IMG/VR virus record: IMGVR_UViG_3300042516_005084
Coordinates: 1 to 33,606 of that record
Strand: one strand, 5' to 3'
Length of the DNA stretch: 33,606 bases
From: a virus
Shown here piece by piece: positions 13,033 to 21,481 of the stretch. The notes under the pieces are model-generated. The model ran no database searches. It saw nothing but the letters and a program-made list of their open reading frames with translations, and was not told where the DNA came from. The translations under genes and the position numbers were made by a program. How positions within the stretch are numbered: position 1 is the first letter of the stretch; every line of letters begins with the position of its first letter.

Positions 13033-13296
13033 TCAGATGCCCAGCTTGCGGGAGATGACGGTACCGAAGGCGGAGGCGGCGGCTGTAACAATTACCCAAG
13101 CCAGCCACAGCTTGGTCTTGAGGGAGTGGGCGTCGGCCTCCAAGGCGGTGACCTGGGTGTCCAGGTGGGTCAGCTTGGTTTTGAGGAGATCGCGGATTTC
13201 GCCGATCTGTTCCATGATCCACTTCTGGTTGGCTTCAATCGTCACGATCCGCTTGTCCAGCCCGTGGATGTCGGCTGAAAGGTTCCTCGCCGGCAT
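13033..13296 (-). CDS. XhlA-like coiled-coil membrane protein (lysis-associated)
   Basis: 87 residues from the ATG at 13296, with GGAGA nine bases upstream. The N-terminal two thirds is a coiled coil (DKRIVTIEANQKWIMEQI ... LTHLDTQVTALEAD). A C-terminal membrane span follows (KLWLAWVIVTAAASAFGTVI). This is the XhlA/hemolysin-type arrangement seen next to holins. The frame is open further upstream to 13437, but that would overlap the small gene before it. Confidence 0.7.
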   Translation of the reverse strand: MPARNLSADIHGLDKRIVTIEANQKWIMEQIGEIRDLLKTKLTHLDTQVTALEADAHSLKTKLWLAWVIVTAAASAFGTVISRKLGI

Positions 13297-13300
13297 GGCG

Positions 13301-13441
13301 TTAGATCTCCGCGGTTTCCGCGCCTTCACAGATGCGGACGCACTCCGATCCGTCAGAATCAAAGAAGCGTTCGATGTAGCCCTCGGCTTCCAGATATTCC
13401 AACGCCGCAAGAAAGTCGCTGTATGTGTAGGCCGCACTCAC
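13301..13441 (-). CDS. Hypothetical 46-residue protein
   Basis: GTG start directly after the preceding TAA, with GGAGA eight bases upstream. The product (AYTYSDFLAALEYLEAEGYIERFF) looks like a compact helix-turn-helix or winged-helix fragment with an acidic end. Too short to name. Confidence 0.6.
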   Translation of the reverse strand: MSAAYTYSDFLAALEYLEAEGYIERFFDSDGSECVRICEGAETAEI

Positions 13442-13759
13442 TTACAGATTCTCCGGCACGCTCGGCGGCTGGAATTGCACGCTGTCGGCGGCCTCGTTGG
13501 AAGTGGCGGCGAGGATCAATCCCTTGCACCGCAGATATTCGTTCCGGCAGGCGGCGATGTAGTTCTTGATGGCCTCGCAACGCTCTGGTGAGTAGATGCC
13601 AAGGGCGGCGTTTTGCTGGGTGGATTGCGGACAAGTCTGACTTATGTGTTGCGTGGTAATTTCACGCAGAAACTCAATTCTCTCTGCTTGGGCTTGCAAT
13701 AAAGTTCTGTCATCAAAAACCTCGACCGTTCCGTCAGCTTTATGGAGAATTGATTTCAT
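13442..13759 (-). CDS. Hypothetical protein downstream of tail fibre (possible fibre accessory)
   Basis: 105 residues, ATG overlapping the fibre stop as ATGA. It begins MKSILHKADGTVEVFDDRT, has helical segments, three cysteines, and a Pro-rich end. Its coupling to the receptor-binding protein suggests a fibre chaperone or cap, but there is no motif to prove it. Confidence 0.6.
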   Translation of the reverse strand: MKSILHKADGTVEVFDDRTLLQAQAERIEFLREITTQHISQTCPQSTQQNAALGIYSPERCEAIKNYIAACRNEYLRCKGLILAATSNEAADSVQFQPPSVPENL

Positions 13760-14502
13760 ACTTTTCTGACAGCTATATGCACGAAGGCATTATTTATATT
13801 TTGAGAAATACTCAGATCGGCACGAACAAGAGAAGAGGGCCAATCAGTAATGGACGATCTTGTGTTTACCGTTAAAATTCGTAGCGCGTTTCTAGCAGCA
13901 CCACTCCATGGTTGATTTGTTCCAATAAAAGAAAATGTTTGATTGTTTTCAATTCTCCATGTTGGAACTGTTGAATCTGTCATAATTGCTGACCAGTACC
14001 ATCCTTGGCTTAACGACTGAGAAATAGTCCCCTCGACCGTTGCCGCTGATGCACTGCTTAAGCTATTTACATTAGTAACAAGATTTTCTGGCAAGCCAGT
14101 AGCCTCGTCTAAGGAATATAGTGCAAGGCTAAAAAGAGTTCCGGCAGACCCGGCGTTACAAGTAACGGCAATCCTTGTATATGTGTCTGTTTTGGGAATG
14201 TAAGTCGGGCAAAAAAGTGGCTTAAGCGAAGCTGGAACTGCCCCTGTCGAACCACCGGAAAGAAATGGACACCCAAAAAAAACTACCGAGCTTCCGTTCA
14301 CCGCTCCAACATCTTGAGTCTGCCCAGAGTCTTTTGATAAGATTGGAACTGCTGGAACCAAAAATGAGCCGCTTCCGCTTAAAAAAGCTGTTTGATCCCC
14401 CACCGCCGGAGCAGGAACCAGCCCCGCCGTGCCAGCGGCAGAACTGGTCGCTCCGACCATGTTTGATGCGCTCGCCCCGCCGCCGCCGAAGAAGAAAGGC
14501 AT
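13756..14502 (-). CDS. Tail fibre / receptor-binding protein
   Basis: 248 residues. A glycine-rich start (MPFFFGGGGASASNM) is a common virion-attachment tip. A linker rich in A, G, S and P follows, then a beta-rich C-terminal region (about 90-248) of jelly-roll style with many T, S, N and aromatic residues. GGAGG precedes the ATG. Base composition is clearly more AT-rich than in neighbouring genes, suggesting recent exchange of the receptor-binding part. Confidence 0.72.
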   Translation of the reverse strand: MPFFFGGGGASASNMVGATSSAAGTAGLVPAPAVGDQTAFLSGSGSFLVPAVPILSKDSGQTQDVGAVNGSSVVFFGCPFLSGGSTGAVPASLKPLFCPTYIPKTDTYTRIAVTCNAGSAGTLFSLALYSLDEATGLPENLVTNVNSLSSASAATVEGTISQSLSQGWYWSAIMTDSTVPTWRIENNQTFSFIGTNQPWSGAARNALRILTVNTRSSITDWPSSLVRADLSISQNINNAFVHIAVRKV

Positions 14503-14505
14503 CTG

Positions 14506-15504
14506 TTACGCCTCCAAGATGGTGAAGTTGGAGGCCGTCACGCTAGACAGGACGAAAATTTGGCCCGTAGGTATATAGGACGATTCAAAGGTGATCCCCG
14601 CCCCGGCGGTCAACTGGATGCCTTGGGTGGTGGTGGGCGTGAAGCCGATACCCACGGTAATCACATTTGACCCCGTGGTTACATTCTGGATCAGTAGATA
14701 TTTGCGGCTCGCATTGGTGACTGCGCTGGTGGCAAAACTGACATTTGCCGTAGTCGGCGTTCCAAACCGGGTGGTCAGCGAGCCGTTGGGAGCGGCCGCC
14801 GTTACCGTCCCAGCCACGCCTATATCTCCTGCAGAACCAGATAAGACTACACTTACAGAGCCGTAAGCATTTGATTCATCAATAAAGGCTTGCGCCATCG
14901 CATTTGCATTTTGAAGAATGGCATTCGCCGTCACCGTCCCGCTGATGGCTGGAAGAGAGCCGATGGTGACGGAGTTGCTGACGGTGACTGTGCCGGAAAT
15001 CGGCACATTTTCCGATAGCAACAAACCGGCATTTAGACTATTTACAAGTTGATCGTTCCCAAAAAGAGCATCTTGTACTTGATCTTGTATTCCATTCGCC
15101 GTTACCGTGCCGGAGATGCCCATTGGATATCCGGGGGTTCCTTGAACTCGGATAGCAACAGAGGCATCGCTCGTTGCGGCGTCCTCAAACGCTGATATTA
15201 AATAATTGTCTATGGCGTTATTAGTCGCCGTAACCGTTCCCGCCACGGTCTGGGTGGAGCCCTGATCGTCATAGAAAATGACCAGCGGGCTGGTCGTCGT
15301 CAGCCCGGCGGTGGAGGCGTTCAGCGTTACCCTTGTATCGGCCCCGGCGGAAACGGTCCCGGTGACGCTGGCGAAATTGTACAGGGTGCGCCCCACCTGG
15401 GGAGCCACGATCAACAAAAGCTGATCGGCATCAATGTTGACGCCGGTCAGGGTCACCACGTTGGTCGCGGGGCTGTAGCTGTAGTTGGAGACAATTTGCT
15501 TCAT
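14506..15504 (-). CDS. Tail fibre or baseplate protein with GTVTA repeats
   Basis: 332 residues. The motif (I/V)(S/A)GTVT(A/V) recurs at least five times between about residues 85 and 240, separated by variable segments. This is typical of beta-solenoid or trimeric fibre shafts. The N-terminal part (SPATNVVTLTG ... ADQLLLIV) looks like a virion-anchoring domain. A patch of AT-rich DNA (about 14820-15230) lies inside an otherwise GC-rich gene, suggesting mosaic exchange. GAGG precedes the start. Confidence 0.7.
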   Translation of the reverse strand: MKQIVSNYSYSPATNVVTLTGVNIDADQLLLIVAPQVGRTLYNFASVTGTVSAGADTRVTLNASTAGLTTTSPLVIFYDDQGSTQTVAGTVTATNNAIDNYLISAFEDAATSDASVAIRVQGTPGYPMGISGTVTANGIQDQVQDALFGNDQLVNSLNAGLLLSENVPISGTVTVSNSVTIGSLPAISGTVTANAILQNANAMAQAFIDESNAYGSVSVVLSGSAGDIGVAGTVTAAAPNGSLTTRFGTPTTANVSFATSAVTNASRKYLLIQNVTTGSNVITVGIGFTPTTTQGIQLTAGAGITFESSYIPTGQIFVLSSVTASNFTILEA

Positions 15505-15524
15505 GGCTTTACCTCAAAATCTTG

Positions 15525-15722
15525 TCATCCAAGGGCAATGGCGTAGGCAATGCCCTCGCCCACGGACAGGGCGCCGATGGAGGATGGGCTGACGGGATCG
15601 CTTCCGGTGGTGCTGTGGCTGCTGGCGTGGGGAACCACGCCGGCCTCGGCGTTGGCGATGGGAGTGCCCACGGCCACGCTGATTTGCGCCGGCCCGGCGA
15701 TGGTGGCGGAAAGATCGGGCAT
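15525..15722 (-). CDS. Short tail-fibre-type protein
   Basis: 65 residues, starting in a TAATG overlap. The stretch HASSHSTTGSDPVSPSSIGA is a well-known fibre signature (H-A-x-x-H-x-x-x-G-S-D-P-x-x-P-x-x-I-G-A). It may be a fibre adaptor, or a remnant separated from a longer fibre. Confidence 0.68.
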   Translation of the reverse strand: MPDLSATIAGPAQISVAVGTPIANAEAGVVPHASSHSTTGSDPVSPSSIGALSVGEGIAYAIALG

Positions 15723-16057
15723 TATTCGGTGACCTCGCCGCTGATGGTGACGGAGCCGTTAAGCAGCCGCACCTTGGTGCCGGCACTGGTCGTCAGCAGC
15801 AGATCCCACCTGCCCCCGGACAGAGGCAGGGAGCTGGCGGTGACGGCGGAAAGGGTCAGGGCCAGGACGCCGGCGGTGCCGGTGTTGGTGACGGCGGTGA
15901 AGCTGGCCAGCAGGGCGCCGTTATAGTCATCCCGGATCTGGGCGGCGGCGGTGGATCCGGCCAGGCTGTAGGTGGCCCCGGTGGAATCCTTGACGGAAAC
16001 CTGCAAAGCAAGATCCACGCCTTGTTCAACGGTTAGATTATAGACACCTGCGGCCAC
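15722..16057 (-). CDS. Tail/baseplate Ig-like protein
   Basis: 111 residues, GTG start, no Shine-Dalgarno but a TTGACAT element 13 bases upstream. All-beta pattern: VYNLTVEQGVDLALQVSVKDSTG ... GRWDLLLTTSAGTKVRLLNGSVTI, as in BppU N-terminal-like or Ig-like phage tail proteins that support fibres. Function inferred from fold style and position. Confidence 0.62.
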   Translation of the reverse strand: MAAGVYNLTVEQGVDLALQVSVKDSTGATYSLAGSTAAAQIRDDYNGALLASFTAVTNTGTAGVLALTLSAVTASSLPLSGGRWDLLLTTSAGTKVRLLNGSVTISGEVTE

Positions 16058-16070
16058 GGAGGCAGGCGCA

Positions 16071-16076
16071 TGTCAA
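16071..16076 (-). promoter_or_regulatory. TTGACAY start element before Ig-like tail gene
   Basis: TTGACA followed by T, ending 13 bases before the GTG at 16057. Confidence 0.6.
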
Positions 16077-16078
16077 GG

Positions 16079-16684
16079 CTAGGACGGGTCGCGGAAAGTT
16101 TCGGCCGTGATGGTAATGTCGCAGGTAATGACAACCTGGGTGGACGGATTTTGAGAGGATTTTGCATTGGTGGAAGTACGGGTAAACCCGCCAAAATCCA
16201 CCGTCAGGCTACCGGTCGTCGGCGGGCCGGCTGAAGCCTGGGTAAAACCGACATCTTTGTAGCCAGTCCTGATAAACAGATAGTACTGATCGTTAAAAAG
16301 GTAGATGGGGAAAACATCGTCAACAATTACGCTAAAAAGCCCACCGCCGTCGGGGCTGCCAACGAAGGTCCCCTCAAACGTCCAGGGATTTTCAAGGCAG
16401 ATAATCCTGCTCATGCGGTCAACCCCATAGGTGTTGGCCGGAGGAAAAAAAAATTTTTCCAGGGCCACATTTGTGGCCGAGGAGGTGGACGTGCCAAAAA
16501 GATCAGTGGCTGTGTATGTGGCCGAGGCCCGAACGGTGCAAAGCTTCCACATAATGTGCATGGCCTCCTCCAGCGAAAAGCCCCAAAGGTAGGGCTGCTG
16601 GCCGTCGACAATAATGGTGGTGGGATCGGTTTCGGTGTGCACCTCGCACCCAGAGGGAAAAAGCTGTGGGTAGATAAAGGCCAT
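16079..16684 (-). CDS. Hypothetical tail protein
   Basis: 201 residues, aromatic- and beta-rich, with no motif I recognise. It lies among the distal tail genes and is followed by the Ig-like protein. No clear ribosome site before the ATG. Structural role inferred from position. Confidence 0.62.
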   Translation of the reverse strand: MAFIYPQLFPSGCEVHTETDPTTIIVDGQQPYLWGFSLEEAMHIMWKLCTVRASATYTATDLFGTSTSSATNVALEKFFFPPANTYGVDRMSRIICLENPWTFEGTFVGSPDGGGLFSVIVDDVFPIYLFNDQYYLFIRTGYKDVGFTQASAGPPTTGSLTVDFGGFTRTSTNAKSSQNPSTQVVITCDITITAETFRDPS

Positions 16685-16699
16685 GAGGGCCTGCCCGGC

Positions 16700-17713
16700 C
16701 TACAGCTGCAGGTCTTTGCGGACGGTGGCGACGACCTGAAGAAGCGTCTGCTTGCGGGAGGATTCAGACAGCTCCACCTCCAGCACGCCGGTGCAGGTGT
16801 TGGCGCCGCTTTCCACAAACATCTGCTCCAGATCCATCCCGCCAAAGGTCACCACGCCCTCGTACCAGGAGGCATATTGGATGCCTGATTTATCCAGCGT
16901 AAGCGCGGTGGTGACGTTGGTCAGGGCCAGCCCGTTCACAAAGCTGATGATGTGGCCACGGCCGGCGGAAACGGCCTGCACGGCAATGTTGGCGCCCAGG
17001 CCGGTGACGGCGGAAAGAGCCGTCTGCAGCGCCAGGCTGGACGCGCCCAGGGACACGGCGGTGGTGGCGTTGGAGCCGTAGACCAGGCTGTAGGATCCGC
17101 CGACCGCATCGGATCCAAGGGTGAGCCGGTAGGTCTCGTTGGCCGAGGCGCTGCCCTCCTGCACCAGCGACAAGGTGACGACGCCGGCCGTGGCGGCGGC
17201 GGAAAACGTCAGGGCCGAGACGGCCGGCTGACGGACCAGCTCCACCAACTGAACGGCGGTGACGCCGGAAGCGGGCGCCTGCAGGGTGCTGACCCGGGCC
17301 GAACTGGACGGGAACATGGTGAAGGTAACCCCGGTAAAGGACAGGGCGGTGTTGGCGGTGGCGGCGGTAATCAGCCAGGCGGATCCGGAGCCCCCGTAGG
17401 TAACCACGGTGACGTTTCCGGCCACAGCGGAGACGGCGGTGGCCACGGCGGAGGTGGTGGCGTTGTAGGCAATGGCCTCGGATGTGCCGGTGGAGGTGGT
17501 GAGCTTAAACTGGCCCATGGCCGGACGGGTGCCGGCGGTCCCAAACACAACCTTGAACGACGGCGCGGAAAGAGAGGTGTCGCCGGCGCCATCCCGGCTA
17601 TCCACCACCCGCAAGCGAAGGTTGTAGCTGTCGTTGCGGGAAAAAATCTGGCCACCGCCGGAAATCAGGCCCAGACCGGAGCCGTCCAAGGTGAGATTAA
17701 GATTGGAAGGCAT
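16700..17713 (-). CDS. Tail protein with two related beta repeats
   Basis: 337 residues. Two segments look like copies of one domain: about 68-115 (FKLTTSTGTSEAIAYNATTS ... ALSAVAG-like) and about 190-255 (YRLTLGSDAVGG ... TALSAVTGLGANIAV). Both end in a hydrophobic-S-x-V helix and a beta strand. The C-terminus (GVLEVELSESSRKQTLLQVVATV) is more conserved-looking and may bind the tail. No SD, but TTGACAC lies 16 bases before the ATG. Confidence 0.65.
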   Translation of the reverse strand: MPSNLNLTLDGSGLGLISGGGQIFSRNDSYNLRLRVVDSRDGAGDTSLSAPSFKVVFGTAGTRPAMGQFKLTTSTGTSEAIAYNATTSAVATAVSAVAGNVTVVTYGGSGSAWLITAATANTALSFTGVTFTMFPSSSARVSTLQAPASGVTAVQLVELVRQPAVSALTFSAAATAGVVTLSLVQEGSASANETYRLTLGSDAVGGSYSLVYGSNATTAVSLGASSLALQTALSAVTGLGANIAVQAVSAGRGHIISFVNGLALTNVTTALTLDKSGIQYASWYEGVVTFGGMDLEQMFVESGANTCTGVLEVELSESSRKQTLLQVVATVRKDLQL

Positions 17714-17729
17714 AAATGGATGGGCCCGG

Positions 17730-17735
17730 TGTCAA
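17730..17735 (-). promoter_or_regulatory. TTGACAY start element before 337-residue tail gene
   Basis: TTGACA followed by C, ending 16 bases before the ATG at 17713. Confidence 0.6.
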
Positions 17736-17743
17736 AGCCGGGG

Positions 17744-18028
17744 TCATAAATCGGTAAATCCGATCGAATCGTAGCCCAGCACCTGGATGGTGCCCGGCGC
17801 GCCGTTGCGGCAGACATGCAGCTCGATGACGGAGAAGCCGTCCGGAACACCATTGCCCCCGGCCGTGCCAGTGCTTGAAATTTCTATGCCGTCCTCGGTT
17901 TCCCGGATGGAAATGTTGTCCCCGGCCAGCGGTTTGATGGCCTCAATCCGGCGGACGACTTTGCGGAAATGCTCGGCATGGATCTTGAGCTTGCCGGCAG
18001 GCAGGGGCGTAAGGCGCGGCTCAGGCAT
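17744..18028 (-). CDS. Hypothetical small tail protein
   Basis: 94 residues. A helical start (KLKIHAEHFRKVVRRIEAIKP) is followed by a beta-rich end. It sits three bases after the preceding gene. No motif recognised. Confidence 0.6.
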   Translation of the reverse strand: MPEPRLTPLPAGKLKIHAEHFRKVVRRIEAIKPLAGDNISIRETEDGIEISSTGTAGGNGVPDGFSVIELHVCRNGAPGTIQVLGYDSIGFTDL

Positions 18029-18031
18029 ACA

Positions 18032-18715
18032 TCAGAGGTTATAGGCAAAGATGTTGGTGTAGCTGCCGTTGGATTCCCGCCGGCTGGCATAGCCTGATTC
18101 CTGAAAACTTAAAACCACCACGGTGGCCCGGCCACGCTGCTCCGTGCGCACGGAGATGCAGATGAAGCCGCTGTAGTAACCTGTGATCACGTCCACATCG
18201 CCCTCGTAATTTTCCAGCGTGGTGGTGACACGAATCTCGCGGGGGCCGGAGGCGGGGACCGGCAGGGACAGCCCGCCAATGGATGCGGGCATGACGGCGC
18301 CCAGGTAATTCCCCACGACGGTGTTCACGGCGCTTTCGGCGGCGACGAAAGTCACCTCCACCGTGACGCCACGGCTGGGATGGTAGTACGGCACTCCTTC
18401 CGGAACGGCCGTCGGGGATAACCCGTAAATCTTGGGAGCCCCCGGAATGATCCGAACCCTGGGCTTGGCGGTGGCATCGGGCCCGGCCGCGGTGATGTTA
18501 ATCTTGGCAAAACCGTCGGAGGAGTAGGAAAGATCGGACTGGGTGACCCACAGATTGGAATCCAGCGAGTAAGCGGATCCGATGGCCGGCACCAGGCTGG
18601 GGCCGCAGACGGCCGTGGCGGTGATCAGCATGCTGGAAAACTTCACCCCATCCTGATCCACATAAGTGTTGGTCTCCCGGGTGACGGGAAGATTGCCAAG
18701 GTAGGACGCGCTCAT
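18032..18715 (-). CDS. Distal-tail-type structural protein (tentative)
   Basis: 227 residues, beta-rich throughout, starting in an ATGA overlap with the tape measure stop. Its position directly after the tape measure is where distal tail or baseplate hub proteins usually lie, but no family motif is seen. Confidence 0.6.
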   Translation of the reverse strand: MSASYLGNLPVTRETNTYVDQDGVKFSSMLITATAVCGPSLVPAIGSAYSLDSNLWVTQSDLSYSSDGFAKINITAAGPDATAKPRVRIIPGAPKIYGLSPTAVPEGVPYYHPSRGVTVEVTFVAAESAVNTVVGNYLGAVMPASIGGLSLPVPASGPREIRVTTTLENYEGDVDVITGYYSGFICISVRTEQRGRATVVVLSFQESGYASRRESNGSYTNIFAYNL

Positions 18716-20016
18716 GTGGCGTGGGCGTAGGCTTTCAACTCGTTCAGAATGTCCTGCACGGACTGCATATATTTAATAATTTCAGACTGCTGATTCTTGG
18801 CGGCCTGGGCCGCCTCAAAGGGGGCTCTGGCAGCCTGCCTGGCTTGATCCTCTCGCTTTTTCTGGATTTCACGGTTGACCTTGTACGCATCGGCTCCCGG
18901 ACCCAGCTCGGCCTTGATCTGATCCCGATATTCGCGGGAGCTTGCAATGGTTTGCTGGTTAAATGCGCGGTCCACGGCCCGGTTGATGCCGATCTCCATG
19001 CTGGTCATGCGCTGGCCGGGGCCGCGGGCGCTGCCGAAAACGCCCTGGGCGATCTTGGCGGCGGCGGCATCGGTTTCAATGACCCGGCGATCGACCTCCT
19101 TTTTGCGCTGCTCGGCCTCGTCCAGGGCGGACTGGGCCTCCACGATCTGCATGGTGTTGAGGTTCATCTCCTCGGTCTGGCGGGCGCGGGCCATGTCCTC
19201 GGCCTGCCGCTGGGCTTCCTTTAAGCCGGCCTGAAACTCCGCCCGCATGCGTTCCCGAGCGCGGTCGCGCTGGCGGTCGTACAGATCGCCGTCAAAGCCG
19301 GCCCTGGCCGCCTTGCGGTCGGGATCGGTTTCGCGGAAAAATTTGTCCTGGGCCTCCACGTCCTCGCTGGCAAAGCGTTCCCGCAGGGCCTGCACGGTGC
19401 GCCGGCGGCGCTCCTCGTTGGTGATTTTGGACGCGGCGTCCAGCTGGCTTTGCCGGGCGGCCTGCAGGTCAAAATCCCGCACCTGTTCGGGCGACATCCG
19501 GGAGCGGCGCAGGGCGTTGACGGCGCCCATGGCCATTTCGGATTCGGCGGCGTCGCGCAGGGATCCCTGCAGGTTTTCCAGCACATCGGCCCCGCCGAAA
19601 ATCCTGAAGATGGCGGCGTTGACGGGGCTGGCGTTCTGCAGTTCCTCCAGGCTTTTGGCGACGCCGGCGGCGGCGGCGTTGAGCTTTTCCGCTCGGGCCG
19701 CGCCCTCCTCAAAGGACTGGGCCAGGCCCTTGATGCCGTTTTGGGCATCGGCCGCGATCTGGGCGGCGGAGCCGATCTTGCTGCCCACGTCGCGCATGGC
19801 GTCGCTCAGCGCGCTGGCGGCTCCGATGGCGATGGTGCCGCCTAGGGTCTTGACGAACACTTTCTGCAGGGCCTCGGCGCCGCGCATGGCGGCATCCGTG
19901 GCGTCCTTGACGCTGGTCAGCTGCTTGGAAAACTCGCGGAAGGAGGAGTTGGCCTGTTTATCAAACCCGGTCGCGTCCAGGCGCAACCTTGCGACGGCTT
20001 CGGCGGCTTCGGCCAT
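18712..20016 (-). CDS. Tail tape measure protein (short)
   Basis: 434 residues, almost entirely helical. The N-terminal region (VARLRLDATGFDKQANSSFREF) is the usual tape-measure opening. A small hydrophobic stretch (LGGTIAIGAASALSDA, about 58-73) is followed by long charged helices (ERMRAEFQAGLKEAQRQAE). Using the known rule of about 0.15 nm per residue, the tail would be near 65 nm, short for a siphovirus. It lies after the frameshifted chaperone, as expected. Confidence 0.82.
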   Translation of the reverse strand: MAEAAEAVARLRLDATGFDKQANSSFREFSKQLTSVKDATDAAMRGAEALQKVFVKTLGGTIAIGAASALSDAMRDVGSKIGSAAQIAADAQNGIKGLAQSFEEGAARAEKLNAAAAGVAKSLEELQNASPVNAAIFRIFGGADVLENLQGSLRDAAESEMAMGAVNALRRSRMSPEQVRDFDLQAARQSQLDAASKITNEERRRRTVQALRERFASEDVEAQDKFFRETDPDRKAARAGFDGDLYDRQRDRARERMRAEFQAGLKEAQRQAEDMARARQTEEMNLNTMQIVEAQSALDEAEQRKKEVDRRVIETDAAAAKIAQGVFGSARGPGQRMTSMEIGINRAVDRAFNQQTIASSREYRDQIKAELGPGADAYKVNREIQKKREDQARQAARAPFEAAQAAKNQQSEIIKYMQSVQDILNELKAYAHAT

Positions 20017-20022
20017 AAATTC

Positions 20023-20889
20023 CTACAGGCCGGCTTTTTTCGCCTCGGCGGCGGCGATGATGCCCAGGCGCTTGATCATGGCTAGGATCTGAATGTCAAT
20101 GGTTCGCCGGATGGTATCAGGGCTGATGACCTGAAAGATGTAACGCACGCGGTTGCGCAGCTCCACAAAGGGCTTGTCCTTGGCATCGGCATAATCGGCG
20201 GCGTCGCCGGTCTGGTATTTTTTGACGTGCCGCCGCACCCACCCGGGGATGCCGCGCATGCCGGCCTTGATTCCGCCGGCCGCGCTGATGGCCTCCGCGG
20301 CCATGGCCCAGCCGGATTTGGCCACGCCAACGCGGGCCTCGCGCTCGCGGATGTACTTTTCCAGCTTGGCAGGATCGGTGACCACCTGCCGGACGTACTG
20401 GTTTTTGGGGACGCGCTGGGCCTTGCCAAAACGGGCGGCCTTATGGGCCACGCCGGCATCGAACCGGCTGACGAGCGTGCCGATGAGGGGCTTGACCTGC
20501 AGGCGTTGCAGCAGCAGATCGGCATCCACCAGGCCGCGGTACTTGCGCTTGCCGGAGGCTTTCTGCGCCCCCAGCACGAGGCTGGAGAAGGCCCGGGCCG
20601 CCTGGCGCGGATTCTGGGTGGGGCTTTTGCCGGGGGATTTGGATGAGCGCGCAATGATGGAGGAGGCCAGCCACGTGGGCATGTAGACGCGGCCGATTTC
20701 GGTGCGGATCTTTTTCTCGGACCGTTTTCTGACGTCCTCGGATTCCCCAAAGGGCTGGGTGGCGTTGGCCAGGCGCACGGCCAGGTTGCGGGCCTGGATG
20801 CGCATCTCCTGGGCGGCCTGCAGGCGGGTCTGCCCGACAAAGGCCTTCAGCGCGCGCTCCAGCTTGGTGGCATCCACTTGTAGTCCCAT
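20023..20889 (-). CDS. Hypothetical basic tail-region protein
   Basis: 288 residues, strongly basic and helical (ARAFSSLVLGAQKASGKRKYRG; IRRTIDIQILAMIKRLG). It sits between the chaperone fusion and the tape measure, where no standard family is expected. It may be a tail assembly or minor tail protein. An internal TTGACAT with an in-frame ATG 14 bases later lies near its 3' end (20094-20099, ATG 20079). Confidence 0.6.
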   Translation of the reverse strand: MGLQVDATKLERALKAFVGQTRLQAAQEMRIQARNLAVRLANATQPFGESEDVRKRSEKKIRTEIGRVYMPTWLASSIIARSSKSPGKSPTQNPRQAARAFSSLVLGAQKASGKRKYRGLVDADLLLQRLQVKPLIGTLVSRFDAGVAHKAARFGKAQRVPKNQYVRQVVTDPAKLEKYIREREARVGVAKSGWAMAAEAISAAGGIKAGMRGIPGWVRRHVKKYQTGDAADYADAKDKPFVELRNRVRYIFQVISPDTIRRTIDIQILAMIKRLGIIAAAEAKKAGL

Positions 20890-20891
20890 GG

Positions 20892-21481
20892 CTAGATTCC
20901 CAGTTTTTTGGCGATGTCAGCGCTATCGACGCGCCCGCGGCGCGCCCGGCGCAGCCGACTGCCGTTGGCCCACAGGACGTAGGCGTGGGCCTGATGCAGC
21001 AGGGCCATGGGCAGCTCCCATAAAATGTACTCCACGGACCAGCCAAAGGCCTTGGCCAGCGGGAACACGCCCAGGGCGGCGCCCGCCGGCGTCACGCGTT
21101 TCCCGGCGGGGCCGGCCTCCCGGTGGCCTGCACCTCGGTCTCGGCCTGGGCGGCCTCGTCCAGCATGGCGTTGACGACGGCGGCGGCGGAATCCCGATCG
21201 GCGATGGTCATGCCGGAACTGAAATCCAGCACGGCCTCGCGGAAGGCCTCGCGGTTCCAGCACAGGCGGATGGCGTTTTTGCGGTCTTTCCTGAGCTCCA
21301 GGTGCAGGTAGAGAAAAGCCCAGATAAAAAACAGGCCGGCGTCATCCTCGCTGCGCACTTGCGCCATGAGCAGGCGGGATCCTTCGGTATAGGGAGCCAG
21401 GGGCTGGCCTTTCCACGTCCTTTCCCCGGACACAAAAGCCCCGTCCAGCTCGGCGGAGAGGTCGGTTTCCTCGGCCATCAC
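20892..21481 (-). CDS. Tail assembly chaperone GT fusion produced by -1 frameshift
   Basis: The first 128 residues are read as the G-like protein. The ribosome then slips back one base at GGGAAAC and continues for 68 residues (RVTPAGAALGVFPLAKAF ... ADIAKKLGI), ending at 20892, giving 196 residues in all. Join: complement of 21481-21098 and 21098-20892. Lambda makes gpG and gpGT the same way, from GGGAAAG. The T part lies just upstream of the tape measure region, as in lambda. I infer that it binds tape measure and tail tube. Confidence 0.82.
21067..21104 (-). promoter_or_regulatory. Programmed -1 frameshift signal
   Basis: The heptamer G GGA AAC (21104-21098) is in the exact X XXY YYZ phase relative to the G frame. 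Five bases later a GC-rich stem-loop begins: ACGCC pairs with GGCGT and GGCGG with CCGCC around a GCG loop, with a three-base bulge (21092-21067). Slip site, short spacer and stem form the full textbook signal. Confidence 0.85.
21092..21481 (-). CDS. Tail assembly chaperone G-like protein (unshifted product)
   Basis: 129 residues, GTG start overlapping the preceding stop as GTGA (an ATG follows at once). Helical, acidic protein (LFFIWAFLYLHLELRKDRKN). It ends at TGA only two codons after the slip site. Most ribosomes should make this form and a few percent the fusion, if it behaves like lambda. Confidence 0.75.
   Translation of the reverse strand: MMAEETDLSAELDGAFVSGERTWKGQPLAPYTEGSRLLMAQVRSEDDAGLFFIWAFLYLHLELRKDRKNAIRLCWNREAFREAVLDFSSGMTIADRDSAAAVVNAMLDEAAQAETEVQATGRPAPPGNA

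Noticed and set aside
20094-20099. Ninth TTGACAT with an in-frame ATG at 20079 as a gene start
   Set aside because: It would encode only 18 residues at the end of a larger gene; reported as part of the motif count but not as a gene.
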